A stretch of DNA of 26,863 bases, from assembly GCA_002314775.1 (NCBI GenBank), contig DCHE01000049.1:1-26863 (forward strand), in the 5' to 3' direction. Source of the stretch: Lachnospiraceae bacterium UBA1760. Lineage in GTDB: Bacteria > Bacillota > Clostridia > Lachnospirales > Lachnospiraceae. Of this stretch, positions 13,952 through 21,535 are shown piece by piece. The notes under the pieces were generated by a model. That model ran no database searches and was not told the DNA's origin. It saw only the letters and a list, made by a program, of their open reading frames with translations. Made by a program: the position numbers and the translations under genes. Numbering within the stretch: the stretch's first letter is position 1; each line of letters opens with the position of its first letter.

Positions 13952-14060
13952 ACTTCCTCCTATGATTTCAAATACTCGCAAAACACTTCAAGCATTATGC
14001 TATTCTTTATTCAAAATAAACTCTCTTTATCCTGTTAATTGTATTAATGACCTGCCTCTT

Positions 14061-14089
14061 ATTATACCACAGTGGTCTCTATCGGACAA
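14061..14089 (-). promoter_or_regulatory. Promoter of the HD-NrdD gene
   Basis: On the minus strand there is TTGTCC (14084-14089), a 17-nt spacer and a perfect TATAAT (14061-14066). The spacer holds ACCACAGTGGT, an 11-bp palindrome and possible operator. It is not a recognisable NrdR box. The leader is about 100 nt long. Confidence 0.65.
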
Positions 14090-14122
14090 TAAATCTGGCA
14101 TATATGTTTACTGCCACCTATG

Positions 14123-14151
14123 TTTACAATCATTTCATTTTGTGATATATT
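14123..14151 (+). promoter_or_regulatory. Promoter of the lipoprotein at 14193
   Basis: TTTACA (14123-14128), a 17-nt spacer and TATATT (14146-14151) on the plus strand, 41 nt upstream of the ATG. The gene pair is divergent from the HD-NrdD gene. Confidence 0.6.
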
Positions 14152-14192
14152 GCAGATGATTTAGTGAACGATTTTTATGCGGAGGTAATATA

Positions 14193-14882
14193 ATGAAGAA
14201 GAAAATAATTACTCTTTTACTTGCCAGTGCCCTATCACTTGGTCTTTTTGCCTGTGGCAAGGAAAACACAAAGAGTAACATAGAGACCACAACACAGTCT
14301 ACCACTGAAGAAAGGGATGACGGCACCTTTCAGGCGGAGCGTGGTTCTGTAGAGAATAACCTGTACAAAAATAACCAGTTTGATATTTCATTTTCAATTG
14401 ATGAGGATTGTGAAATTCTTACAGACCAGAAAATTGCTGAAACCCTGGGTTATGCAGACAAAATCAGCACTGCAATGACTGGTAATTTAACCGCTGACAC
14501 TCTTGAAAATGCCTTCTATGGCACCTTCTACGATGTCTGGTTCGTATATCCAGACCAACAAACCAATGTTTATATTGCATACGAAAACATGAAAAAAACC
14601 GGAACCTACGGAAGTCTTACTGCAGCTGACTATGCAAAGATGCTCAAGGAGAGTCTTTCAAAGAACACTTCAGTTTATTACACCTTTTCAGATGATACTC
14701 ACGTTTCCTACTGCGGCTATGAATATATCTGCCTCAATTCGAAGCTTAACGATGGAGCAGGCCTTCAGAAAATGCTCATCAGACAGGTTGGCAATTACAT
14801 GATGTGTATCACCGTTTCCTACAGTCCGTCAAACACTGAGATTTGTTCAGAATTCTTAGACAGCATTAAAAATGCCAACTAA
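14193..14882 (+). CDS. Predicted lipoprotein, unknown function
   Basis: A 229-residue exported protein. MKKKIITLLLASALSLGLFAC is a clear lipoprotein signal with lipid Cys21. A Thr/Ser-rich linker (about 25-45) leads to a globular domain at about 55-229 with alternating hydrophobic strands, including FDISFSIDEDCEIL, YDVWFVYPD and YMMCITVSYSP. The pattern resembles PsbP-like or DUF-type lipoproteins common in Lachnospiraceae, but I cannot assign a family. GGAGG sits 7 nt before the ATG. It stands alone between its own promoter and a shared terminator. Confidence 0.8.
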   Translation: MKKKIITLLLASALSLGLFACGKENTKSNIETTTQSTTEERDDGTFQAERGSVENNLYKNNQFDISFSIDEDCEILTDQKIAETLGYADKISTAMTGNLTADTLENAFYGTFYDVWFVYPDQQTNVYIAYENMKKTGTYGSLTAADYAKMLKESLSKNTSVYYTFSDDTHVSYCGYEYICLNSKLNDGAGLQKMLIRQVGNYMMCITVSYSPSNTEICSEFLDSIKNAN

Positions 14883-14904
14883 ATTTAGTCAAAGATTCAT
14901 ATTG

Positions 14905-14967
14905 TATAATCAAAAAAGTATCACCTGTCGATTTGATAATTTCGACAGGTGATACTTTTTGATTATA
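14905..14967. terminator. Long bidirectional terminator between convergent genes
   Basis: The arms 14905-14931 and 14942-14967 pair over about 26 bp with a single extra A and a 10-nt loop. A/T runs lie on both sides of the GC-richer core, so both transcripts get a U-tract. The stop codon of the histidine kinase (14963-14965) lies inside the right arm. Confidence 0.9.
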
Positions 14968-17380
14968 TAAAATTATTTAATATCTCAAACAACTCATCAA
15001 CCTTGATTGGCTTTGCAATATGACCATCCATTCCAGCCTCCATTGCAACCTTTCTGTCCTCTGCAAATGCATTTGCAGTAACAGCTATTATTGGAAGGGC
15101 TGCCTTCTTCTTGTCATCCAGCTTTCTAATCAGCTCAGTTGCCCTGTAGCCATTCATATTAGGCATCTGGACATCCATAAGAATAACGCTGTAATAATCA
15201 GGCTCTGCCTTGGAAATCTTATCAATACAGATAATTCCATCCTCTGCTCTCTCAACCTCAAAGCCAGCTTCACCGAGAATGGACATTGTAATCTCTGCAT
15301 TTAGATCATTATCCTCAGCAAGAAGTATTCTCCTTCCCTTATATTTGGTTTTTGAAACCTCCTGCTTTTCTATGGTATTAGCTAAGTATTCATTTGAAAT
15401 TCTATGTTCTATTGTTATCACAAAGGTTGTTCCCTTGCCCAGAGCGGTCTCTACCTCGATAGTACCACCCATTAGGTCAACCAGTTTTTTTACGATAGGC
15501 ATTCCGAGTCCTGTTCCCTCAATCTTACTGTCAGTAACATTCTTCTCTCTTGTAAATTCATCATAGAGATGTGGAAGGTACTCTGAAGCCATTCCTATTC
15601 CTGTATCAGTAATTTTTGTTCGGATTACAATATACCCCTCCTTGTCAGAAGGGATTTCCTCAAGTAAGTAGGATACGCTACCACCCTTTGATGTATATTT
15701 AAATGCATTAGACAAAATGTTCAAATATATCTCACGAAGCTTTACTGGGTCACCGTAAATATAGTTATGCGTAACATCAATTCTGCTGGTAAATTCAATC
15801 TCCTTATGCTCCATAGGATACTCAAATATTGTTAAGAACGTCTTAACAAACTTGTTTACATCGATTGTAACCTCATCAAGAACAAGCTTTCCACTCTCAA
15901 TCCTTGCCATCTCAAGAACATTATTAATAAGAGAAAGAAGTAAGTCGCTCGAATTACGTATCTTATCAAGATAATACTTAATCCTTTCCGGATCGTTAAT
16001 ACTCTTTTCCAAAAGATCCGTAAAGCCCATAATTGCATTCATAGGAGTTCTGATATCATGGGACATATTGAAAAGAAATGTCGACTTGGCTCTATTTGCA
16101 ATTTGAGCCTCTTCAGTAGCCTTAATAAGCTCCTCCTGCTGTTCAAGTTCTCTTATTTTAGAATCGGTTATATTCATAGTTCCCCAGATAAGATGCTTAC
16201 AGTTGCCCTCTTCATCTCTCTTTGCAGCAATGAAATATCCCTCTGACCAATGAGAAAGCCTACTCTCAAACTGCTGGCTTATCCACTCTCTATCCTTAAG
16301 TCTTTCATTTATGGTATCAAGATTAGTAAATTCCTTCATAACATCATAATGCTTAGGATATACTATCTTATTGCAGAATGTCTCTAGCTTTTCTGCAGCA
16401 TTACCTGATTCTCCAATCAGTTCAAATACTCCATCTATCCTGTTCGAGAGTTCAACAAAGGATCCATCCTCCAAATCTATAAAGTAGGAAACGTTATATA
16501 CCTTACCATAGGCCTGGATAACATCTAACTGTTCCTCAAGTTCAAGATTTATCTTCTGAGTTTCTGTGAGTGCTGATATATCCTGAAGTGAGCTGATAAT
16601 AATACTATCTCCATTATCCATCTCAATTCTTCTTGTAACAGACCACACATGAACCGCTTTTCCGTCTCTGTGAGGAATTGTCATCGCAAATGAAATCTGA
16701 CCTGCACTTTCTCCTAGCCTCTTAAGCTTTTCCTTTGTTTCCTCCTCATTGTCATAAACAACTCCCTTTAAGTGGTTTGCCGCCACATCGATAGTCACAT
16801 CCTCATATTGATCAATATCATACAGCTTTCTTGCCGCATCATTCATAACAATAATCTCGTGTGAAGGAAGCTTGTAGGATAATATTCCACAGGTCTGAAG
16901 CTCCATAAGGTTCCTATATAGATTATAAGAATAAACCTGCTCAGATTTGAGTACCAGGTTTTCTTCAGCAAGCTGTGTTTCGTGAAGCTTGTCCTTCTCC
17001 ATACGAATAGTATCAGTAATATCCTGATGAGTTCCATAAACAAGTATTTTATCCTTCACTGATGCGTCTCTGATACCACTGCATCTTACATATCTCTCAC
17101 CCAATTCAGAATGCAAGTACCTGTACACGATTTCGGTTCTCTCAATAGCAAGCTTATCAGAGTACTCTTCAAACATCTGAAGGTCATCCTCATGGATACA
17201 GGTATGATGATATTTGAATCTCTCCTCCGGTGTCAGTTCATAGTAAACTCCAAGCAAATCATCCATAGTATCATCTGCATAGAATCTCGGATCACATCCC
17301 TGCTCAAACTCAACTGCCCAAAGTCCAATATTGGATTTTTTTAATATTTTATTTATTCCCTTACTGTCAAAATAGGCCAT
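14963..17380 (-). CDS. Orphan hybrid histidine kinase with PAS sensor domains
   Basis: An 805-residue cytosolic kinase with no membrane segment. Two PAS-like domains (about 15-125 and 150-275) and a third PAS-like region (about 280-410) precede a coiled coil. HisKA follows with FLFNMSHDIRTPMNA (phospho-His441). The ATPase domain has NILSNAFKY (N box), DTGIGMA (G1) and GTGLGMPI (G2). The receiver domain (683-803) has RILLAEDND, phospho-Asp736 in VILMDVQMP, and the Thr and Lys of AVTANAF and IAKPI. No DNA-binding output domain or separate regulator is nearby, so its target is unknown. I chose the ATG at 17378-17380 because GGGAG lies 7 nt upstream; an earlier in-frame start at 17437 lacks one. 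Confidence 0.9.
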   Translation of the reverse strand: MAYFDSKGINKILKKSNIGLWAVEFEQGCDPRFYADDTMDDLLGVYYELTPEERFKYHHTCIHEDDLQMFEEYSDKLAIERTEIVYRYLHSELGERYVRCSGIRDASVKDKILVYGTHQDITDTIRMEKDKLHETQLAEENLVLKSEQVYSYNLYRNLMELQTCGILSYKLPSHEIIVMNDAARKLYDIDQYEDVTIDVAANHLKGVVYDNEEETKEKLKRLGESAGQISFAMTIPHRDGKAVHVWSVTRRIEMDNGDSIIISSLQDISALTETQKINLELEEQLDVIQAYGKVYNVSYFIDLEDGSFVELSNRIDGVFELIGESGNAAEKLETFCNKIVYPKHYDVMKEFTNLDTINERLKDREWISQQFESRLSHWSEGYFIAAKRDEEGNCKHLIWGTMNITDSKIRELEQQEELIKATEEAQIANRAKSTFLFNMSHDIRTPMNAIMGFTDLLEKSINDPERIKYYLDKIRNSSDLLLSLINNVLEMARIESGKLVLDEVTIDVNKFVKTFLTIFEYPMEHKEIEFTSRIDVTHNYIYGDPVKLREIYLNILSNAFKYTSKGGSVSYLLEEIPSDKEGYIVIRTKITDTGIGMASEYLPHLYDEFTREKNVTDSKIEGTGLGMPIVKKLVDLMGGTIEVETALGKGTTFVITIEHRISNEYLANTIEKQEVSKTKYKGRRILLAEDNDLNAEITMSILGEAGFEVERAEDGIICIDKISKAEPDYYSVILMDVQMPNMNGYRATELIRKLDDKKKAALPIIAVTANAFAEDRKVAMEAGMDGHIAKPIKVDELFEILNNFI

Positions 17381-17425
17381 CTTTCTTCTCCCACATATAA
17401 CAAGCTTTGTTAACCCTTCCTCATT

Positions 17426-17454
17426 AGAATACCACATTGCATATAATATAACAA
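17426..17454 (-). promoter_or_regulatory. Possible promoter of the histidine kinase
   Basis: On the minus strand there is TTGTTA (17449-17454), a 17-nt spacer and TATTCT (17426-17431), about 45 nt upstream of the chosen ATG. The match is moderate. Confidence 0.45.
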
Positions 17455-17528
17455 TGAAATTAGACTAAGTAATTTACATAAAATCCGTTCCACTGAGCTC
17501 CATTTTTTATATCCTGTACAATATAAAA

Positions 17529-17561
17529 TTCGGTGCCACCTACTATGTAAATGACACCGAA
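17529..17561 (-). terminator. Terminator of the secreted protein gene
   Basis: TTCGGTG (17529-17535) pairs with CACCGAA (17555-17561) around a 19-nt loop. On the minus strand the hairpin is followed by TTTTATATTG. It lies 28 nt past the secreted protein stop. Confidence 0.65.
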
Positions 17562-17588
17562 ATAATCTTTAATTATTAATCACATCAG

Positions 17589-19211
17589 CTACCAGTTGAG
17601 CTGTACAAGTCCTGAAACCTTGCCATATGCATTATCCCAGTCCTGGTTGCTTGCAAGTCCTGAAATGTATCCCTTGATTCTGATTGTTGAATAATCATTC
17701 TTGTCATAGTAACATTTAAGTGTCTTACAAGTTTCATAATATGTTGAAATACCAACTTTATTCTTGTGCTTAAGCTTAATGTTCTCGAATAAACAATCCA
17801 CAGTATCTCCGTTCTTTCTTCCTGAGCCCTCAACTCTCAGATATACTGTCTTATTCTTTAGTCCGGAATTAGAATAGGTTCCAACAAGCTTGCCATCACA
17901 GTACATCTCTCCTGTTCCGTTCTGGTTATAGGTCAGGATAAGGTGTACCTTTTGACCCCTTTGAACCTCAATATTACCAGGACGATAGTACTTCTGACCA
18001 CCTGCATTGTTGCTTAATATATTCTCCTCCATAATCATTGTCTTGTCAGTGTATGGTGCCACTGCACACTTATCATACTGAATACCAAATGAAATAGCTG
18101 AAGTAGCAGTACAGATTACAAGCTTTGCATGGCAGCCTGTTCCTGTACCATCAAGTGTTACATCAGCCTCGATACCTGCATAGCAATTAAGCTTCGAAAG
18201 GGTAACTCCTTCTGGCTCTGGTTCTGGTTCAGGCTCTGGTTCTGGTTCAGGATCTGGTGCCTTAGGAACATTCTCAAAGCCGTAGCATACCTCATCAATC
18301 ATAGCTCCTGTAGCATCGTAAATTCTGAACAAGGTCCAATAATATCCATACTCTGGATTCCAGGTTGTCCACATACTATTATCAACAAGAGCTATCGGAT
18401 AAGTTGTATATACCCAGGCATCCAGTCCCTGTACATACTTATTGCAATCAAGAATAAGCATCTCACAGGTTGCTGCTTCCTTGCAGCTCTCATAGGTCTG
18501 TAAACCGATAAGATATCCTCTTCCCTCTGGATCTGGCATCTGACATACAGCCTTAAGTGCTGGATGATATGTGAAGCCTGCATTTGCAGTTGCCTCAACC
18601 TCAGGCTCAGTAGTCGAACCATCACTTGCTGGTCTTGCCTGTGCCTGAAGGATATAGTCACCATAATGACCAGGCTTATACATAAGAGCATTCATACCTG
18701 CCTCTCTCCAGTCTGAAGCAACATCCCAGGTCTGATTGGTAACATCATATACCAGCCATCTGTACTCTGCATCTGCATATGCAAAGCCCTGCAAGCTCAT
18801 AGCTGCAAGAATTCCTGTATCATCAACTGAAGCAACATAAACCCCAGCCTGAGCCTCCTTAAGTGAAGCTCCATCACCGATAATTTCCTCGCTGTCAATT
18901 ATTACATCACTACTTAAGACAGCCTCCTCTGGCATATCACTAAGTATCTCTTCAACCTCTTCGTCAGTCATCACTCCTGAAGTTTCTTTCTCTGTTTCAC
19001 AAGGTGCGTCAGTCTCTTCACTAGTAGCTTCTGTTTCCACAGTAACAGCCTCCTCTGGCACCTCTTCTTCAGTAACCTCTGATTCCTCAGTAAATTCTGA
19101 CTCAATTACCGTTTCTTCGAAATTTACGTCATCTGCAGCGTAAGCCGGTGTAGTGAGGCATAATGATAAACAAAGAGCTGCTGAAATAATCTTTGCAATA
19201 CCTTTTCTCAT
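17589..19211 (-). CDS. Secreted multidomain surface protein with a LamG-like C-terminal domain
   Basis: A 540-residue secreted protein. A signal peptide ends TPAYA (cut near residue 25). Residues 26-110 are very acidic and probably disordered. Residues 120-315 hold two Tyr/Trp-rich units (EYRWLVYDVTNQTWDVASDW... and GYLIGLQTYESC...YGYYWTLFRIYDATGAMIDE), a type I recognise from Lachnospiraceae surface proteins, near the triple-tyrosine family. A PEPEPE linker (319-334) leads to a C-terminal beta-rich domain (336-540) with VHLILTYNQNGTGEMYCDGKLVGTY, the strand pattern of concanavalin/LamG-like folds. It probably binds sugars or the cell wall; no catalytic site is evident and there is no LPxTG anchor. 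AGGAGAG precedes the ATG. The promoter and cre-like site upstream suggest carbon-source control. Confidence 0.82.
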   Translation of the reverse strand: MRKGIAKIISAALCLSLCLTTPAYAADDVNFEETVIESEFTEESEVTEEEVPEEAVTVETEATSEETDAPCETEKETSGVMTDEEVEEILSDMPEEAVLSSDVIIDSEEIIGDGASLKEAQAGVYVASVDDTGILAAMSLQGFAYADAEYRWLVYDVTNQTWDVASDWREAGMNALMYKPGHYGDYILQAQARPASDGSTTEPEVEATANAGFTYHPALKAVCQMPDPEGRGYLIGLQTYESCKEAATCEMLILDCNKYVQGLDAWVYTTYPIALVDNSMWTTWNPEYGYYWTLFRIYDATGAMIDEVCYGFENVPKAPDPEPEPEPEPEPEPEGVTLSKLNCYAGIEADVTLDGTGTGCHAKLVICTATSAISFGIQYDKCAVAPYTDKTMIMEENILSNNAGGQKYYRPGNIEVQRGQKVHLILTYNQNGTGEMYCDGKLVGTYSNSGLKNKTVYLRVEGSGRKNGDTVDCLFENIKLKHKNKVGISTYYETCKTLKCYYDKNDYSTIRIKGYISGLASNQDWDNAYGKVSGLVQLNW

Positions 19212-19318
19212 ACATTCTCTCCTTTCATGACAAATGAATCATAATAAAAATACCCTATAGCCAAAAATGTTCTCAATTAATAATCATGTCAAAATAAAAT
19301 ATGTCACAGCATAATTAA

Positions 19319-19332
19319 TGTAAACGTTTCTA
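19319..19332 (-). promoter_or_regulatory. cre-like site (CcpA/LacI-family operator candidate)
   Basis: TGTAAACGTTTCTA at 19319-19332 contains the palindrome AAACGTTT with the central CG typical of LacI-family operators, and fits much of the CcpA cre consensus. It lies about 6-20 nt after the expected transcription start of the secreted protein gene, a position where binding would block transcription. Confidence 0.5.
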
Positions 19333-19344
19333 GCACCTACTTTT

Positions 19345-19372
19345 ATTATACTATGACACATTTTTTTGTCAA
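19345..19372 (-). promoter_or_regulatory. Promoter of the secreted protein gene
   Basis: On the minus strand there is TTGACA (19367-19372), a 16-nt spacer and TATAAT (19345-19350), both perfect hexamers. The leader is about 130 nt. Confidence 0.8.
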
Positions 19373-19401
19373 TAATGTATTTATTTTTTGTCAAACAAAG
19401 A

Positions 19402-19423
19402 TGTGCATTGTAAGTTATGCACA
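19402..19423 (-). terminator. Weak hairpin after the membrane protein gene
   Basis: TGTGCAT (19402-19408) pairs with ATGCACA (19417-19423) around an 8-nt loop, just after the stop at 19428. On the minus strand CTTTGTTTG follows, a poor T-run, so termination would be partial. Confidence 0.35.
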
Positions 19424-19427
19424 ATTA

Positions 19428-20453
19428 CTACTCCTTTACACTACCCCATCCTGTTTGTCCACTTCCGTCCTTCTTATATACGATACTTTTCACCTCACCC
19501 TTCTTGTCAGTGAGTGTGATTTTTATATTTAAAATGCCTTCTGAATCTATAGTTTCATCACAGGTTGCCACACTGAGTCCCGAAAGATTATATAAGTCAA
19601 TTCCTATAAGCTCTTCATCATAGTATAAATAAATCTTTTTACTATAGCTTCTTCCAGAATCAGGATCCAGGGCCCCGGAAAGAGGATCTCCATCGTCCAT
19701 TAATTCCTTTATTGTGAGTTTTCCTACCGAATACTTAGAATCCTCATTCATCTCTGTCTGTTGTTTTATTTCATCTTTGGCATTGTTAACAACGGGGTCA
19801 GAGGCTTGGACACTATTGGGTTCACTGCTTAGCACAGTAACCTTCTTAACAGACTTTGTCAAAGGATAATATATAATCTCAACCTGTGAAACACCATTTG
19901 CTATGGTATTCCAGGTTGCTCCATCTATTCCATTAACCTTGAACTCCTTTAGCTCAGTTCCCGAGTCCCCTTTAATCTTATAATTTGTATGTCTGTATTT
20001 TGCTCCTGTAGTAGTCTTAATTCCAACACAGCCAGTAAGAATTTCCTTATTCTCTCCATTCATAACATCCATTATTCCCAGGGAAATCATTGCTAATGAA
20101 TAAATTGCCAGAATAAGAAAAGCAAGTAACCCAACAAATTGCGAGCCAGCTAATTCTTTATTTTCTATGCCTTTTTTTACATTTTTTACCCTCGGTACAA
20201 TTGTGTACAGTATTAAAAGCATAGCAAGTAAAAACCATATTCCATATCTCACAAAGTGAAACAGCATTACATACTCTCCATATTTTGGAAGTATCAATAA
20301 TCCTACGATTATGATTATGGCCATGACAATATATATTATCATTTTGTATTGCTGCTTCTTATAAGCGACGTTATCAGCTTTATCATTCTTAGCAGCTAAA
20401 TCAGACTCTTTATTAGTATTTTTATTAGTATCTTTATTTTTATCTATAATCAT
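19428..20453 (-). CDS. Membrane protein with a DUF3592-like extracytoplasmic part, unknown function
   Basis: A protein of about 341 residues. A hydrophilic N-terminus rich in Asn, Lys and Asp (1-36) precedes three hydrophobic segments: about 38-56, 67-83 and 106-126. The rest is soluble, with a stretch at about 140-200 (TGCVGIKTTTGAKYRHTNYKIKG...VEIIYYPLTKSVKKV) resembling DUF3592-type beta domains, and a final beta-rich domain with KIYLYYDEELIGIDLYN. I do not recognise a function. The ATG at 20451-20453 has a weak AAAGTGA upstream; a GTG four codons earlier is an alternative. It is the last gene of the long minus-strand run from the potassium genes, 68 nt after the DUF1653 gene. Confidence 0.7.
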   Translation of the reverse strand: MIIDKNKDTNKNTNKESDLAAKNDKADNVAYKKQQYKMIIYIVMAIIIIVGLLILPKYGEYVMLFHFVRYGIWFLLAMLLILYTIVPRVKNVKKGIENKELAGSQFVGLLAFLILAIYSLAMISLGIMDVMNGENKEILTGCVGIKTTTGAKYRHTNYKIKGDSGTELKEFKVNGIDGATWNTIANGVSQVEIIYYPLTKSVKKVTVLSSEPNSVQASDPVVNNAKDEIKQQTEMNEDSKYSVGKLTIKELMDDGDPLSGALDPDSGRSYSKKIYLYYDEELIGIDLYNLSGLSVATCDETIDSEGILNIKITLTDKKGEVKSIVYKKDGSGQTGWGSVKE

Positions 20454-20521
20454 ACTATTTATCACTTTCTGCTTAATAAGTTAACCACTAGCCATCAGTT
20501 TTTTCTCAGCATAGTTGTGTT

Positions 20522-20803
20522 CTATCCTCTTGGAAATATCTCCGTCTCGACCTTCTCAAACCTATACTTTTGCTTTGCCTCAGGATACTTCTCCCTGTCA
20601 ACCTCGCTTATAAACATATCGTATGGTCTTGCACAGGTTTTATAAGGTGGGTATAGTGCCTGGTAGATTACAAGCTTCTCCTTGTTCTCCGTGTGCTGGG
20701 CAAATGCAAGGATTTTGTAGAGGTACTCGGCCGAATCCGGGTTTACGTACTCTCTCTTAAAATGCCTTACTATGTCGCCTATATTAAATCTTTCGTTTTC
20801 CAT
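20522..20803 (-). CDS. DUF1653 domain protein
   Basis: A 93-residue cytosolic protein. The pattern GDIVRHFKRE...YLYKILAFAQHTENKEKLVIYQALY...CARPYDMFISEVDREKYPEAKQKYRFE fits the DUF1653 family, including the HTE and YQALY motifs and the MF-x-SEVD segment. The family is small and widespread with no confirmed function. In this copy residues after VRHFKRE carry a short extra loop. GAGGAG lies 7 nt before the ATG. It follows the YjbR-MGMT gene by 64 nt. Confidence 0.88.
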   Translation of the reverse strand: MENERFNIGDIVRHFKREYVNPDSAEYLYKILAFAQHTENKEKLVIYQALYPPYKTCARPYDMFISEVDREKYPEAKQKYRFEKVETEIFPRG

Positions 20804-20867
20804 TCAAAATCTCCTCTTGTAAAATACTCCAAACACTGTTCACTCAATAGCTTTAGTAAGCTGTCTC

Positions 20868-21494
20868 TCAGAACCCGTATTTCGTGAGGTCAACCTTACC
20901 ATCAACCACTTCGATTCCATCAGCCCTAAGTAAATCCGCCTGTACATCTGCGCCTCCAAATGCAAATGCACCTGCCAGCTCGCCCTTCGAGTTAACCACC
21001 CTATAGCAGGGAATATTGTCCGGGTCGGGATTTTTGTGAAGTGCATTTCCAACTGCCCTTTGCATTTTAGGATTTCCTGCGAGTTCTGCCACTCTGCCGT
21101 AGGTCGCAACCCTGCCTCGTGGAATCTTTTTTACTGCCTCGTAAATTCTCTTTGTGGGACTGTCAGTAACCAGGTCATAGCTTTCAGCTATCATCCTCTT
21201 TATGTCAGCTGCAGGAATTGTACCATCGAGAATAATTGTGTTCCAATGCTCCTTGTCCTGATGATAACCGGGAACTACTGACTTGTAGATTTCCCGCCAA
21301 AAGTAAATTGCATCCCTCGATGCCTTAACGTTAAGATGGATTACGCCATCCACCTCATAGGTCCAGAGAAAGGCTTTTTTTGTTCCCTTCACTCTAATAA
21401 GCTGCCAGTTCGTGTCGCGAAAAGGAGTGTCATAATATGTATTTTCAAAGGAAAGCCCAAAGTCGAGAGCTTCTTTTCTTGTTGTAAATTCCAT
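20868..21494 (-). CDS. YjbR (MmcQ-like)-MGMT domain fusion, PCYR variant
   Basis: A 208-residue protein with two domains. Residues about 5-108 are YjbR/MmcQ-like (DTNWQLIRVKG, VPGYHQDKEHWNTIILDGTIP, SYDLV). Residues 115-200 are the DNA-binding part of O6-alkylguanine transferase: IPRGRVATYGRVAELAG, MQRAVGNALHKNP with the base-flipping Arg146, and IPCYRVVNSKGELAGAFAFGG. The acceptor Cys163 is kept, but the usual next His is Tyr164 (PCYR, not PCHR). Alkyltransferase-like proteins lose the Cys instead (PWHR), so this is neither standard type. It may sense or repair alkylated DNA; activity is uncertain. GGAG lies 5 nt before the ATG. A 15-bp palindrome lies about 20 nt upstream. Confidence 0.85.
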   Translation of the reverse strand: MEFTTRKEALDFGLSFENTYYDTPFRDTNWQLIRVKGTKKAFLWTYEVDGVIHLNVKASRDAIYFWREIYKSVVPGYHQDKEHWNTIILDGTIPAADIKRMIAESYDLVTDSPTKRIYEAVKKIPRGRVATYGRVAELAGNPKMQRAVGNALHKNPDPDNIPCYRVVNSKGELAGAFAFGGADVQADLLRADGIEVVDGKVDLTKYGF

Positions 21495-21512
21495 ACTGTC
21501 TCCATTTTCCTT

Positions 21513-21527
21513 AAATCACAGTGATTT
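21513..21527. promoter_or_regulatory. 15-bp perfect palindrome upstream of the YjbR-MGMT gene
   Basis: AAATCAC (21513-21519), one A, GTGATTT (21521-21527), between the dehydrogenase stop and the fusion gene's ribosome site. It may be an operator or a small mRNA hairpin; no promoter is obvious next to it. Confidence 0.4.
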
Positions 21528-21535
21528 TCCATCCT

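Noticed and set aside
13952..13981. Earlier TTG start for the HD-NrdD gene
   Set aside because: The AGGAGG site would then lie inside the gene, while it is ideally placed for the ATG at 13949-13951.
14065..14075. NrdR box in the HD-NrdD promoter
   Set aside because: The palindrome ACCACAGTGGT does not fit the 16-bp NrdR consensus and there is only one copy.
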